DNA from: Saccharolobus shibatae B12
GTDB lineage: Archaea > Thermoproteota > Thermoprotei_A > Sulfolobales > Sulfolobaceae
Direction of reading: 5' to 3'
DNA: 64,000 nucleotides
Assembly: GCF_019175345.1 (NCBI RefSeq)
Contig: NZ_CP077717.1
Span: forward strand, 310,001-374,000
In this document: piece after piece, positions 9,824-19,674 of the stretch
Layout of the letters: each line of letters starts with the position of its first letter
Position numbering within the stretch: position 1 is the stretch's first letter
The notes under the pieces: model-generated
Database searches by the model: none
What the model was told of the DNA's origin: nothing
The model's input: only the letters and a program-made list of their open reading frames with translations
Position numbers and translations under genes: made by a program

Positions 9824-10945
9824 ATGATAAAAGATATTAGAACGTATAAGTTGTGTTACGAAGGAATAAACGATGAAATGGATGCGTTAGCAATTAAGGG
9901 GTTAGCCGAGCACCCAATGGAGATTGTGGTAACTGAGATCGAGACTTCTGACGGTTATGTAGGTTATGGTGAGTCATTGGCTTACGGGTGTTCAGATGCA
10001 GTTCAAGTTACAATAGAGAAAATATTGAAACCATTGCTCCTCAAGGAAGACGAGGAACTAATTGAGTACTTATGGGATAAAATGTATAAAGCTACCTTGA
10101 GGTTTGGTAGAAGAGGAATAGCCATAGCTGGTATTAGTGGTGTAGATACTGCCCTATGGGATATAATGGGGAAAAAGGCAAAGAAACCAATTTATAAATT
10201 ACTTGGAGGTAGCAAAAGGAAAGTGAGAGCGTATATAACTGGGGGTTACTATTCTGAAAAGAAGGATCTTGAAAAACTTAGAGATGAGGAAGCATACTAC
10301 GTTAAAATGGGATTTAAGGGAATTAAGGTAAAGATCGGCGCTAAAACCATGGATGAAGATCTAGAGAGACTCAATGCCATAAGGGAAGTGGTTGGAGAGG
10401 ACGTTAAAATAGCTGTGGATGCTAATAACGTTTACACGTTTGAAGAAGCGTTGGAAATGGGAAGAAGGTTAGAGAAATTGGGGATATGGTTCTTTGAAGA
10501 GCCAATTCAAACAGATTACCTCGACCTAAGTGCCAGACTAGCAGAGGAGTTGGAAGTTCCCATAGCTGGTTACGAGACAGCCTATACTAGGTGGGAATTT
10601 TACGAGATTATGAGAAAGAGGGCAGTTGATATTGTGCAAACAGATGTAATGTGGACAGGAGGAATATCTGAGATGATGAAAATAGGGAATATGGCCAAGG
10701 TGATGGGATATCCGTTAATTCCGCATTATTCAGCAGGAGGTATATCGCTTATTGGCAACTTACACGTAGCAGCTGCATTAAATTCACCTTGGATAGAGAT
10801 GCATCTAAGGAAAAATGACTTAAGAGACAGAATATTCAAGGAGAGCATAGAAATTGACAATGGCCATTTAGTAGTTCCGGATAGACCGGGATTAGGTTAT
10901 ACAATTAGAGATGGAGTGTTTGAAGAGTACAAGTGCAAGTCGTGA
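9824..10945 (+). CDS. araD: D-arabinonate dehydratase (enolase superfamily)
   Basis: 373 residues, mandelate-racemase/muconate-lactonizing fold. Visible catalytic elements are KVK in GIKVKIGAK, the metal ligands D in VDANN, E in FFEEP and E in GYETAY, and a histidine in PHYSAGG. It corresponds by order and sequence to the characterised S. solfataricus D-arabinonate dehydratase (SSO3124 from memory), which removes water from D-arabinonate to give 2-keto-3-deoxy-D-arabinonate. The next enzymes, KdaD and the dioxopentanoate dehydrogenase, are at 15.4-17.8 kb. The promoter carries an arabinose-type box. Predicted leaderless. Confidence 0.92.
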   Translation: MIKDIRTYKLCYEGINDEMDALAIKGLAEHPMEIVVTEIETSDGYVGYGESLAYGCSDAVQVTIEKILKPLLLKEDEELIEYLWDKMYKATLRFGRRGIAIAGISGVDTALWDIMGKKAKKPIYKLLGGSKRKVRAYITGGYYSEKKDLEKLRDEEAYYVKMGFKGIKVKIGAKTMDEDLERLNAIREVVGEDVKIAVDANNVYTFEEALEMGRRLEKLGIWFFEEPIQTDYLDLSARLAEELEVPIAGYETAYTRWEFYEIMRKRAVDIVQTDVMWTGGISEMMKIGNMAKVMGYPLIPHYSAGGISLIGNLHVAAALNSPWIEMHLRKNDLRDRIFKESIEIDNGHLVVPDRPGLGYTIRDGVFEEYKCKS

Positions 10946-10980
10946 ATTCTTTTTTATCCTAATAACTAAAACTTCCTATT

Positions 10981-12315
10981 ATGGAGAGAATTGGAGATTT
11001 ACTTTCTAACCTTCCTACAGATTACGCTAAGGCACTAATTCAAATATTAACTGCTGATAATTGGAATAGACTGGATAGAGACGTCAACTTCTATCAGTTA
11101 GGTTTAGGTATAGGAAAGGTTGTAAGTAGAATTGACAGAGAGACGTTGAAAGCACTTGTCAAATCATGTGACTATTATCAAAGTTTATGTAGAGGAATAG
11201 CGAGAGGAATGGATGGGATTGAATTAGAGAGGGATTTGGTACTCTATCTTGGAAATTTAAGCCCAGTAATGGCAATGGAATTATTAGCCAATCTTGAACT
11301 TTACAAATATCCAGATATCATGAAGATATTGGCTGTTAACGTAGCTCAATTAAAGCATATCCCAAGTGTGGGGAGTAATATTGCAAGGCAATTCGATAAA
11401 TTACCTTTTGAGATTAGAAGGCAGATATTAGATATATTTAAGGATAATTCGATGTTCCTCTATGAGTTTTTGCAATCTGTCAATTTAAACAAGGTAGATA
11501 ATATTGAAAATTTCTTGAATAAAAATAAAGATATTGACGAGATAATAGGTTATAGACTTTACGAAGTTAATGATAAGATGAAGGAAAAGTTACTCAATTT
11601 CCCAAGTATTAGTATAGGTGTAGGAAAAGGCTTTCAAAACTTACCTTACCACTGGAAGAGGAAGGTCATAGAAAAGATGAAAGAAGATAAGGAATTCGCT
11701 AAAGGCTTTCTGTCATCGATTGATCTTTCATTATTAGAAGACGAATTCCTTGATGTAATAGTTAAGGTAGGAGAGAGTGAGTTGGAACTATCTAGAGTAT
11801 TGGGTAGAAATTTCGGAAATTCTTTACCCTATTTGACAGAGGATTTAAAGAGGCTTGCCTTTAATACGGCTCAAGGAAATCCCGACTTCGCACGTGGGTT
11901 TGGGGAAGGTATAAGCGAATCCCTAGGAAGTTTCATTGGGTTCATTAGAGGTAAGGTTTATGAATTAAAGAAGGAAGATCAAGAAAGTGTTTTGGATTTA
12001 GCCTTATCTAATGATAACTTCGCTAATGGACTTCTAACTACCTTCAATGCAATATTCTTTTTCGACAATAAAGAGAAGGTATTAGAGTTGATGATTAAGC
12101 ATGAACAATATTTAAAATTATTTATAGAACAGATTGGGAGAAGGATAAATGACTTTGACTTGTTCAAACTTCTCTCTTTAAATAGTAAGTTAACATCAGA
12201 ACTAGGTAAAATATTATGCAGAAACTTCATTTACTTGAGTAAGAAAAATAGGGAACTTGTATTGGACTGGTTATCAAAAAATAATGAATTGAAAGAGGGA
12301 TTTTTACAGTGTTAA
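10981..12315 (+). CDS. Helical-repeat protein of unknown function
   Basis: 444 residues, almost entirely predicted alpha-helix, built of irregular units of about 30-45 residues with leucines and a recurring G-x3-G-x2-L pattern (for example LGLGIGKVV, ARGFGEGISESLG, GVGKGFQNL). It resembles a HEAT/armadillo-like solenoid, suggesting a scaffold rather than an enzyme. No signal peptide or membrane segment. It starts 35 bp after the dehydratase gene but appears to have its own AT-rich promoter. It overlaps the convergent MFS gene by 4 bp. I do not recognise the family. Confidence 0.65.
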   Translation: MERIGDLLSNLPTDYAKALIQILTADNWNRLDRDVNFYQLGLGIGKVVSRIDRETLKALVKSCDYYQSLCRGIARGMDGIELERDLVLYLGNLSPVMAMELLANLELYKYPDIMKILAVNVAQLKHIPSVGSNIARQFDKLPFEIRRQILDIFKDNSMFLYEFLQSVNLNKVDNIENFLNKNKDIDEIIGYRLYEVNDKMKEKLLNFPSISIGVGKGFQNLPYHWKRKVIEKMKEDKEFAKGFLSSIDLSLLEDEFLDVIVKVGESELELSRVLGRNFGNSLPYLTEDLKRLAFNTAQGNPDFARGFGEGISESLGSFIGFIRGKVYELKKEDQESVLDLALSNDNFANGLLTTFNAIFFFDNKEKVLELMIKHEQYLKLFIEQIGRRINDFDLFKLLSLNSKLTSELGKILCRNFIYLSKKNRELVLDWLSKNNELKEGFLQC

Positions 12316-13613
12316 TCCATCTCCTTCCCTTTAGTTTCTTTAAGTATAGCTAGCGCAATTAATGATATAATAAAATAAGCAGCGAACACTGCACCAAATG
12401 CCCACCAGTTTACTAAATATTTCTCTCCTACTAGATCTGCAACTATTATTGGAGCAAGTCCACCAGCAAATGGTGCTGCCATGTGGTAAGATAACCCTGT
12501 ACCAGAATACCTATATTTTGTAGGGAAATTCTCAGCAAAGAAAGCCGGAATTATAGCGTAAGATCCTAGTACTGCTACTACCATGAGTATTTGCGCTAAC
12601 AATATTATTGAAAATGATTTTGAAAATAGCAGTAAAACGTATGGGAAGCTAAAGGCTAAGCCAAATCCAAACGCTATCATCATTCCTAATCTTCTCCCTA
12701 TTTTATCGCTTAGAATTCCAAATAATACCGTTATGAATATGCCTATCAACGCAGAGACCGTTACGCTTAAGAGACCTAGACTCTTTGGGAAACCTATTCC
12801 AGCAAGAAAGGTTACTGAATAAACTGAATATAAATAGAAGCCTGCATTCTGAGCTGCCCACGAAGCTGCCAGTAGAAGTATCTTACTCCAGTATTTCCTC
12901 CAAACTTCTATGGATGGTATTTTTGAAACTTCACCTTTTTCTATAACTCTTTCAAACAATGGACTCTCCAGTAATGCTAACCTTATAACTATACCTATGA
13001 TAGCTGCAATGGCTCCAATCCAAAAAGCTATTCTCCATCCATAATTTGACAAAGCTAAAGGTGAACTGCTAGGAAATGTTGCAAAAAGACCTAGCATCGC
13101 GGAAGCCCATAATAATCCTATTGGAACACCTTGTTGGACCCAACTTCCCCAAAATGCTCTCCATCTTGATTTTGCAGCGTATTCAGTCAACCAAGTAGTC
13201 GCTCCTCCCCATTCACCACCAACACCAATACCTTGTAAGATTCTACTGATTGTAGCTATTGTTAAGGCCAGAAAACCTATTTGCGAATACCCTGGTAGGA
13301 AACCTATAATCCCAGTTCCTATACCCATTAGTATTAAGTCCCACAGCAATCCCGTTCTTCTACCTAATTTATCTCCTAAATGTCCAAATATCATTGCGCC
13401 TACTGGTCTTGCCACAAATCCCACTGCATACGTGGAAAGGGATACTAGCAGAGCTGCTAGCGGATTGTATGATGGCGGGAAGAACAGTTTAGGAAATATT
13501 AGTGAGGCTGCATAGCCGTATAGGAAGAAATCGTACCACTCTATTGTAGTACCTAAGGAAGTACCTACAGCTACCTTAATTACTTGCCCAGTGCTTATTT
13601 CCCTTCCTCCCAT
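12312..13613 (-). CDS. MFS transporter, metabolite:H+ symporter (MHS) type
   Basis: 433 residues with about 12 membrane helices. Motif A is GHLGDKLGRR between helices 2 and 3, and an RILQGIGVGGEWGG helix 4 region is typical of the MHS family (ProP, KgtP, citrate/shikimate carriers). A second motif-A copy, GILSDKIGRR, marks the half repeat. It lies in the arabinose/uronate catabolic neighbourhood and faces away from another MFS gene, so a sugar-acid or dicarboxylate substrate is plausible but not shown. Confidence 0.82.
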   Translation of the reverse strand: MGGREISTGQVIKVAVGTSLGTTIEWYDFFLYGYAASLIFPKLFFPPSYNPLAALLVSLSTYAVGFVARPVGAMIFGHLGDKLGRRTGLLWDLILMGIGTGIIGFLPGYSQIGFLALTIATISRILQGIGVGGEWGGATTWLTEYAAKSRWRAFWGSWVQQGVPIGLLWASAMLGLFATFPSSSPLALSNYGWRIAFWIGAIAAIIGIVIRLALLESPLFERVIEKGEVSKIPSIEVWRKYWSKILLLAASWAAQNAGFYLYSVYSVTFLAGIGFPKSLGLLSVTVSALIGIFITVLFGILSDKIGRRLGMMIAFGFGLAFSFPYVLLLFSKSFSIILLAQILMVVAVLGSYAIIPAFFAENFPTKYRYSGTGLSYHMAAPFAGGLAPIIVADLVGEKYLVNWWAFGAVFAAYFIISLIALAILKETKGKEMD

Positions 13614-13937
13614 AAAAGATTCTTTCTTTCCATTATTAATAAAGTTTACTATTTACTATAAATATGTAATTATACAAGATATATTTAAATCAATGTCTTA
13701 GAATATAGTTAAAAATAGGAAGATATAAGTCTAGTAGAATTTATTTATAATAAATAAATGTAGATTTAAGTAGGAATAATATTTTATCAGCCAAGGCATA
13801 ATAAGGATTTAAAGAGGAAAGCTATTTCCCATTAAAAACGAGTCATGTTTCTCCAAAAATAAAGGATATTAAGAATCTTTACCAGTAAAGTTATCTATTT
13901 AAATATTTCCTTAATGATAGTTTCTTTTGAGAAGAGT
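13614..13937. other. Divergent promoter region between two MFS genes
   Basis: About 320 bp, very AT-rich. It contains TATA-like elements for both flanking genes (for the right gene ATTTAAATAT at 13897-13906). No coding frame, strong hairpin or RNA gene was recognised. Confidence 0.5.
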
Positions 13938-15353
13938 ATGTCACAATACTCTAAAGAAGAGATAGATAGGGGTATCAAAAAAGTATATGATACAGTCTTG
14001 AATACAAAAAATATAACCGCAAGATATATAGTAATTTTAGCTCTAGCTAGTCTCTGGCTAGATGCATATGATTTCGCAAGTATGACGTTTGGTACTGCAT
14101 CCCTCAAAAGCACTTTCCCTTCTGTACCACCTATTTTAATTTCCTTAGCTATAGGCGCAGTACAATTAGGTGCTGTTGTAGGTGCAGTGGTTGGCGGTTG
14201 GTTAAACGATCGTATTGGTAGGAGAAATATGTTCATACTTAATATGATATTATTTACCGGTATGGCAATCTTGGGAGGATTATCTACTGATATTACAGAG
14301 TTAACAATCTTCAGAGGTCTATTAGGTTTTGCTTTAGGAGCTGATACTGCAACAGGTTTTGCTTATATATTCGAGTATTTAGAGAAAAAACAGAGACTAT
14401 TTTGGTCAAATCTATGGCAGATACAATGGTATATCATGTACGAGGTTACCATAGCTTTAATAGTGGTTCCATTCTTCTTTACAGTTCACTCATTGACATC
14501 TCCCTTATTATGGAGAATTATTATGATAGTTGGAGGTGTTCTAGCTTTAGGAATATTATTACTAAGAAGTAGGATCCCAGAATCGGTATTATGGTTAGCA
14601 TATCAAGGTAAATTAGCTACTGCCAAGAAAATATTGAAGCAGACCTACGGAATAGATTTGCCAGATGTCCCAGACGTGGATTTGCAATTAAGGGCACCAG
14701 CTAGAGGATTAAAGAGTGCCTTTAGCATATTTAGGGCGAGTAAATGGAGGGAGTTGGTCTATTCCTTTAACGGCAACTTTGAACAAGGATTCATATTCTA
14801 TACATTTGGCTTTTATGTACCTTATATATTACTAGCGCTAAAACTGGCTGGACCACTTGCCTCAATAGCAGCTTCTGCATTTCTGTACGCTGGAGGCGTA
14901 ATAGGTGGCTATTTGACAGCATGGTTAACACCTAGAATTGGTACCAAATCACAATATGTAATAGGAGCAATAGGTGAGGGAATTTCAGTAGGGCTAATCG
15001 CACTTACATACATTTATCACTTACCATTAATATACTTCGTGGTATTTTCTTTCCTATTTTATTTCTTCCATGTCATAGGTCCAGCCAGTCAAGGTATGAC
15101 GTCCATAAACGCTTTCTTTGGAGCCAAAGAAAGAGGTACTGCTGCGGGATGGGGATATTTCTGGGTTAAGTTAGCTGCATTTATAGGGTTACTAATAGGA
15201 ATTCTTGGTATAACTTATAGTCCAGTAGATCTGACATTAGGTTTGGCCGTTTATGGTATTTTGACCGGTATATTAGGTTTAATTATAGGCTATGATACTA
15301 GGACATATAAGGTTGCGGACGTGGAGGAATTAGAAGAAAAAACAGTTAAATAA
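13938..15353 (+). CDS. MFS transporter (sugar porter-like)
   Basis: 471 residues from ATG 13938. An upstream ATG at 13914 adds eight residues, but the TATA element at 13897-13906 would place the transcript start near 13925, favouring 13938. About 12 helices; motif A is GGWLNDRIGRRNMF, and the central loop is followed by a second six-helix half. A long cytoplasmic N-terminus precedes helix 1. Neighbouring KDA dehydratase and dioxopentanoate dehydrogenase suggest uptake of a sugar or sugar acid, which is inference from position. Confidence 0.8.
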   Translation: MSQYSKEEIDRGIKKVYDTVLNTKNITARYIVILALASLWLDAYDFASMTFGTASLKSTFPSVPPILISLAIGAVQLGAVVGAVVGGWLNDRIGRRNMFILNMILFTGMAILGGLSTDITELTIFRGLLGFALGADTATGFAYIFEYLEKKQRLFWSNLWQIQWYIMYEVTIALIVVPFFFTVHSLTSPLLWRIIMIVGGVLALGILLLRSRIPESVLWLAYQGKLATAKKILKQTYGIDLPDVPDVDLQLRAPARGLKSAFSIFRASKWRELVYSFNGNFEQGFIFYTFGFYVPYILLALKLAGPLASIAASAFLYAGGVIGGYLTAWLTPRIGTKSQYVIGAIGEGISVGLIALTYIYHLPLIYFVVFSFLFYFFHVIGPASQGMTSINAFFGAKERGTAAGWGYFWVKLAAFIGLLIGILGITYSPVDLTLGLAVYGILTGILGLIIGYDTRTYKVADVEELEEKTVK

Positions 15354-15384
15354 ACATAATAATAAAGAAATATTTTAAAAGATC

Positions 15385-16266
15385 TTATTTTTTTACTCTC
15401 TTTATAACTGGAGTTATTAATGTCCCTATATTGCTTATATTTATCTCCACTATATCTCCATCTTTAAGCCCCTTATCTCTTCCTGGAACGATCGCAGTAC
15501 CTGTAGTTAGAATCGTCCCGTCCGGTATTGGGTTATCCCTAATTAAGTATTGTATTTGCTCCTCAATTTTCCTCCTCATCTTGTTTGTATTCACTGATCC
15601 CTCAAAAAACACTTTATTATCTCTCATAATCCTTAAAGTGATATCAAGGCTATACGGGTTCTTAATCTCATCTGGGGTAACAATAACTGGTCCAAAGGCA
15701 CAACAACCAGCGTATATCTTAGACTGTGGCAAGTAGAGAGGATTTTCAGCCTCTAAATCTCTGGCGGAAACGTCATCCATTATGGTATAGCCTAAGATTT
15801 TACCATTGGAGTCTAATACTACAGCTAATTCCGGTTCTGGTAGTGTCCACTCAGAATCGCTTCTTACCGCTATTGCCTCACCATGCCCTACGCACCTATT
15901 TGGAGTAGCCTTGAAGAATATCTCTGGTCTAACAGCATCATACACTGTTTCATAGATCGTCTTACCTAATATTTTGGCTACGTTTTCTTCAGAATACCTC
16001 TCCCTGGCCATTTCGTACGATATTCCAGATCCCCAAACTTCCGGAGGTTCAATTGGTTTAGTTATTCTAACATCGTTAACTTGAAAGTTCTTTAGCAGTG
16101 AGTCATAATCTATTCCAGTGACTCTATCTCCTAAAACTTCCTTATTTTCCGAATACCTAATTAGGGCTCTGATTGGATCCTCATCTAACCTTATTATTGT
16201 ATTGTTCTCTAATATTGCGTAACTTATATAATATCCCCTTTTTACAACTCTAAATAATTTCATCAT
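15385..16266 (-). CDS. kdaD: 2-keto-3-deoxy-D-arabinonate dehydratase
   Basis: 293 residues from ATG 16266; the frame continues upstream but a TATA-like element at about 16282-16295 fits a leaderless start here. C-terminal fumarylacetoacetate-hydrolase fold with the metal-binding pattern PEPELAVVL, TIMDDVSARDLEAE and the conserved GCCAFGP and TGTAIVPGRD segments. It matches the characterised S. solfataricus KdaD (SSO3118 from memory), which dehydrates KDA to 2,5-dioxopentanoate. Divergent from the next pathway enzyme across a shared palindromic arabinose box. Confidence 0.92.
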   Translation of the reverse strand: MMKLFRVVKRGYYISYAILENNTIIRLDEDPIRALIRYSENKEVLGDRVTGIDYDSLLKNFQVNDVRITKPIEPPEVWGSGISYEMARERYSEENVAKILGKTIYETVYDAVRPEIFFKATPNRCVGHGEAIAVRSDSEWTLPEPELAVVLDSNGKILGYTIMDDVSARDLEAENPLYLPQSKIYAGCCAFGPVIVTPDEIKNPYSLDITLRIMRDNKVFFEGSVNTNKMRRKIEEQIQYLIRDNPIPDGTILTTGTAIVPGRDKGLKDGDIVEINISNIGTLITPVIKRVKK

Positions 16267-16304
16267 GATAAAAATGCATTTAGCATATAATAAAGTTGGT
16301 AGTA

Positions 16305-16315
16305 AACATGTTAGC
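16305..16315. promoter_or_regulatory. Palindromic arabinose box shared by kdaD and dioxopentanoate dehydrogenase
   Basis: AACATGTTAGC with a perfect 8-bp palindrome AACATGTT (16305-16312), placed between the two divergent TATA elements (about 16282-16295 on the minus strand, about 16321-16328 on the plus strand). AACATGTT-type arabinose boxes have been described in S. solfataricus arabinose-responsive promoters, and this copy could serve both directions. Confidence 0.75.
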
Positions 16316-16352
16316 ATACCAAAATAAAAACCATTAAGGCGATATAGTTAGT

Positions 16353-17789
16353 ATGAAATCTTATCAAGAATTGGCTGACAAGTGGATTAAGGGTAGTGGG
16401 GAAGAATACCTTGATATTAACCCAGCTGACAAGGATCACGTACTAGCTAAAATAAGATTATATACAAAAGATGACGTTAAGGAAACCATAAACAAGGCTG
16501 TAGCCAAATTTGAAGAATGGTCAAAGACTCCAGCACCTAAGAGAGGGGCAATATTACTTAAAGCAGGGGAATTAATGGAACAGGAAGCCCAAGAGTTCGC
16601 GTTATTGATGACATTAGAGGAGGGTAAAACTCTAAAGGATAGTATGTTCGAAGTGACAAGAAGTTATAATTTACTGAAATTTTATGGAGCGTTAGCATTT
16701 AAGATATCCGGGAAAACGCTCCCTTCAGCAGATCCTAATACTAGGATATTTACAGTAAAGGAACCCTTAGGTGTAGTGGCCTTAATTACCCCATGGAATT
16801 TCCCATTATCAATACCAGTATGGAAATTGGCTCCAGCCTTGGCTGCGGGTAACACTGCAATAATAAAACCAGCGACGAAAACACCGTTAATGGTAGCCAA
16901 ATTGGTAGAAGTGTTGTCTAAAGCTGGATTGCCAGAGGGTGTTGTGAATTTAGTAGTTGGTAAGGGAAGTGAAGTCGGAGATACCATAGTAAGTGATGAT
17001 AACATAGCTGCAGTATCATTTACTGGATCAACCGAGGTAGGCAAGAGAATTTACAAACTTGTGGGAAATAAAAATAGAATGACAAGAATTCAACTAGAGC
17101 TAGGAGGTAAAAACGCGTTATATGTGGATAAGAGCGCTGACTTAACGTTAGCTGCTGAGTTAGCCGTAAGAGGAGGATTTGGGCTAACCGGTCAATCATG
17201 TACTGCAACTAGTAGGTTAATAGTTCACAAGGATGTATATACTCAATTTAAACAAAGACTACTAGAAAGAGTTAAGAAGTGGAGAGTAGGACCGGGTACT
17301 GAAGATGTGGATATGGGTCCAGTTGTGGATGAAGGTCAATTTAAGAAAGACCTAGAGTATATAGAATACGGAAAGAATGCCGGAGCGAAACTAATTTATG
17401 GTGGAAATACAATACCGGGGAAGGGATATTTCCTAGAACCTACAATTTTCGAAGGAGTCACATCTGATATGAGACTATTTAAAGAAGAGATTTTCGGTCC
17501 AGTACTCAGTGTCACTGAGGCAAAAGATTTAGATGAGGCTATAAGGCTAGTCAATGCTGTAGACTATGGACATACAGCTGGAATAGTGGCAAGCGATATC
17601 AAGGCGATTAACGAGTTCGTTAGTAGGGTAGATGCAGGAGTTATAAAGGTTAATAAGCCAACAGTCGGACTGGAATTGCAAGCACCATTTGGTGGTTTTA
17701 AGAATTCTGGAGCCACTACGTGGAAAGAGATGGGAGAAGAGGCTTTAGAGTTCTACCTTAAGGAGAAGACAGTATACGAGGGCTGGTAG
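16353..17789 (+). CDS. dopDH: 2,5-dioxopentanoate (2-oxoglutarate semialdehyde) dehydrogenase
   Basis: 478 residues, complete aldehyde dehydrogenase. It shows TPWNFPL near residue 148, nucleotide-binding FTGSTEVGK, catalytic Glu in LELGGKN and catalytic Cys in GQSCTATS, then EIFGPVLSV. It corresponds to the characterised S. solfataricus enzyme (SSO3117 from memory), which oxidises 2,5-dioxopentanoate to 2-oxoglutarate with NADP+, the last step of D-arabinose degradation. The promoter shares the arabinose box with kdaD. A T-rich tract after the stop may terminate transcription. Confidence 0.92.
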   Translation: MKSYQELADKWIKGSGEEYLDINPADKDHVLAKIRLYTKDDVKETINKAVAKFEEWSKTPAPKRGAILLKAGELMEQEAQEFALLMTLEEGKTLKDSMFEVTRSYNLLKFYGALAFKISGKTLPSADPNTRIFTVKEPLGVVALITPWNFPLSIPVWKLAPALAAGNTAIIKPATKTPLMVAKLVEVLSKAGLPEGVVNLVVGKGSEVGDTIVSDDNIAAVSFTGSTEVGKRIYKLVGNKNRMTRIQLELGGKNALYVDKSADLTLAAELAVRGGFGLTGQSCTATSRLIVHKDVYTQFKQRLLERVKKWRVGPGTEDVDMGPVVDEGQFKKDLEYIEYGKNAGAKLIYGGNTIPGKGYFLEPTIFEGVTSDMRLFKEEIFGPVLSVTEAKDLDEAIRLVNAVDYGHTAGIVASDIKAINEFVSRVDAGVIKVNKPTVGLELQAPFGGFKNSGATTWKEMGEEALEFYLKEKTVYEGW

Positions 17790-17870
17790 TTAATTCTTTT
17801 TCCTCATATCATCTTAATTCAAAGTCACAAGTCAAGGTTTTTTATTATCTTATCATACTATTTTATCACT

Positions 17871-18782
17871 ATGAAAGGTTATTCTATAAATGTGGAGGAA
17901 GGTTATGGGAGAATCTTTGGAATAAACATATACTATAAGTTGTATAGAGTAAAGGATAGTAATAGGAACTTGGTAACTTTGCATGGCGGTCCTGGAGGTT
18001 CTCATGATTACCTAATACCTTTAGCAGACTTGTCAAATTACGGAATTAACGTCTTATTTTATGACCAATTTGGTTGCGGTAGGTCCGATGACCCTAAAGA
18101 TACTTCTGATTATACCATAGATCATGGCGTAGAGGAATTAGAGGAACTTAGAAAGCAAGTTTTCGGCAATGATAAGATTGTATTATTGGGACACTCCTAC
18201 GGTGGAGCGTTGGCAATAGCTTATGCACTTAAGTATCAACAGTTTTTAAGAGGTCTTATTGTAAGTAGTGGACTATCAAGTGTTCCCTATACCGTTAAAG
18301 AGATGAGGAGATTAATTGAGGAATTACCAGACAAGTACAAGACAATTATAAAGAGATATGAAAGTTTAGGTGATTTCAAAAACCCGGAATATTTAGAGGC
18401 CGTAAACTTCTTCTATAGTCAACATCTATTGAGACTTAAGGAAATGCCGGAACCAGTTAAAAGGACTTTCGAGTACATAGAGAAAAAGAGGACGTATGAA
18501 ATAATGAATGGTCCGAACGAGTTTACTATCATTGGAACAATAAAGGATTGGGACGTTACTGAGCAATTATATAAAATAACTGTTCCTACTCTAATAACCG
18601 TGGGAAAATACGATGAAGTAACTGTTAATGTAGCTCAGCTTATTCATAAAAATATTAAGGGATCTAGACTTGTTATTTTCGAGAATAGCTCCCATATGGC
18701 CATGTGGGAGGAAAAGGATAAGTATCTTGAAGTTATAAAGGGGTTTATCGATCAAGTATATTCACTTAATATGGTTAAGTGA
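17871..18782 (+). CDS. Proline iminopeptidase-like alpha/beta hydrolase (S33)
   Basis: 303 residues. HGGPGGSHDY forms the oxyanion loop, FYDQFGCGRSD follows, and the nucleophile elbow is GHSYGGAL at about residue 107-114. The acid lies in GKYDEVT and the histidine in NSSHMAMWE. This set matches proline iminopeptidases of the tricorn-interacting factor F1/PAP family, which remove N-terminal residues from short peptides in the cytoplasm. It stands as a single gene with its own AT-rich promoter. Confidence 0.88.
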   Translation: MKGYSINVEEGYGRIFGINIYYKLYRVKDSNRNLVTLHGGPGGSHDYLIPLADLSNYGINVLFYDQFGCGRSDDPKDTSDYTIDHGVEELEELRKQVFGNDKIVLLGHSYGGALAIAYALKYQQFLRGLIVSSGLSSVPYTVKEMRRLIEELPDKYKTIIKRYESLGDFKNPEYLEAVNFFYSQHLLRLKEMPEPVKRTFEYIEKKRTYEIMNGPNEFTIIGTIKDWDVTEQLYKITVPTLITVGKYDEVTVNVAQLIHKNIKGSRLVIFENSSHMAMWEEKDKYLEVIKGFIDQVYSLNMVK

Positions 18783-18899
18783 TTCCTTTTTATAATACTA
18801 ATGAAGTTTTTCGTTAAAATCCAATAGTGAGTTTATATGATTGATACTATCACAATAATAATATAAGTATATTAAGGTCAGCGGATATATAAAGACTTG

Positions 18900-19583
18900 A
18901 TGCATGTTTATAAAGTCAAGCTTGATCTTAAGCATGATTCGTGTTGGACTTATAAGACGTCTGATTTCAAAGTAAATGCCGAGGTAAAGTATCTCTTTCC
19001 ACTGATAACTAAGAATTCAATTTTCGAAATAGCTGAGATTTACTCCGATGATAAAAACGAACTTTCAGATTTCATATCAGCAATTAATAGAAGATATGGC
19101 AATAATATAAAAGTAGCTAACATAGACAGACCAAGATCTAGCAAAGTGGCCTTATTGTATTATTTTAAAAATTTTGACAACTCGGTTACAAGAGTCATGA
19201 TAGAAAATAACGCAGTCATAACGAACTTATCCATAAGTAATGGAATAGAGGAATGGTATGCGTATTTCTTTGGAGAAGAAGAGGAAATTCTCTCAAATAT
19301 ATCACATGGTCTGAAGAGAATAGACGTTAAGGTGGAAAATGTTGATATGGAAAAAACTAAGGTAAATGATATAAAAAATGATCTAGTTATAATTAACTCT
19401 TTAACTCCTACAGAAAGGGAGATACTCACAACTGCAATTAGACTAGGGTTCTTCGAATACCCTAAAAGAGTCAGATTAGAAGAATTGGCTGAGATGTTTG
19501 GAGTAACTAAGGTAACTTTAGATAGGCATATAAGAAATGGGTTGAGGAAAATTTTGAGCCAGTTATTTATAAACTCTCAATAA
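18900..19583 (+). CDS. HTH_10 (bacterioopsin-activator-like) regulator, paralogue 1
   Basis: 227 residues from ATG 18900; a TTG codon at 18897 is a less likely start. The C-terminal 55 residues are an HTH_10 domain (LTPTEREILTTAIRLGFFEYPKR, then a recognition helix around VTKVTLDRHIR). The N-terminal part is a ligand-sensor-like region beginning VKLDLKHDSCW, with Cys and Trp conserved in the paralogue at 62.8 kb. Three more paralogues lie at 35.1, 48.1 and 62.8 kb. Ligand and targets are unknown. Confidence 0.82.
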   Translation: MHVYKVKLDLKHDSCWTYKTSDFKVNAEVKYLFPLITKNSIFEIAEIYSDDKNELSDFISAINRRYGNNIKVANIDRPRSSKVALLYYFKNFDNSVTRVMIENNAVITNLSISNGIEEWYAYFFGEEEEILSNISHGLKRIDVKVENVDMEKTKVNDIKNDLVIINSLTPTEREILTTAIRLGFFEYPKRVRLEELAEMFGVTKVTLDRHIRNGLRKILSQLFINSQ

Positions 19584-19674
19584 TTTGTTCTGAAATTCAA
19601 ACGTCATTTTAATTAATTTTTGATGAGGTATGGTCTTCTAATACTTTCCTAGGTATATTTAATCTTAATTACAA

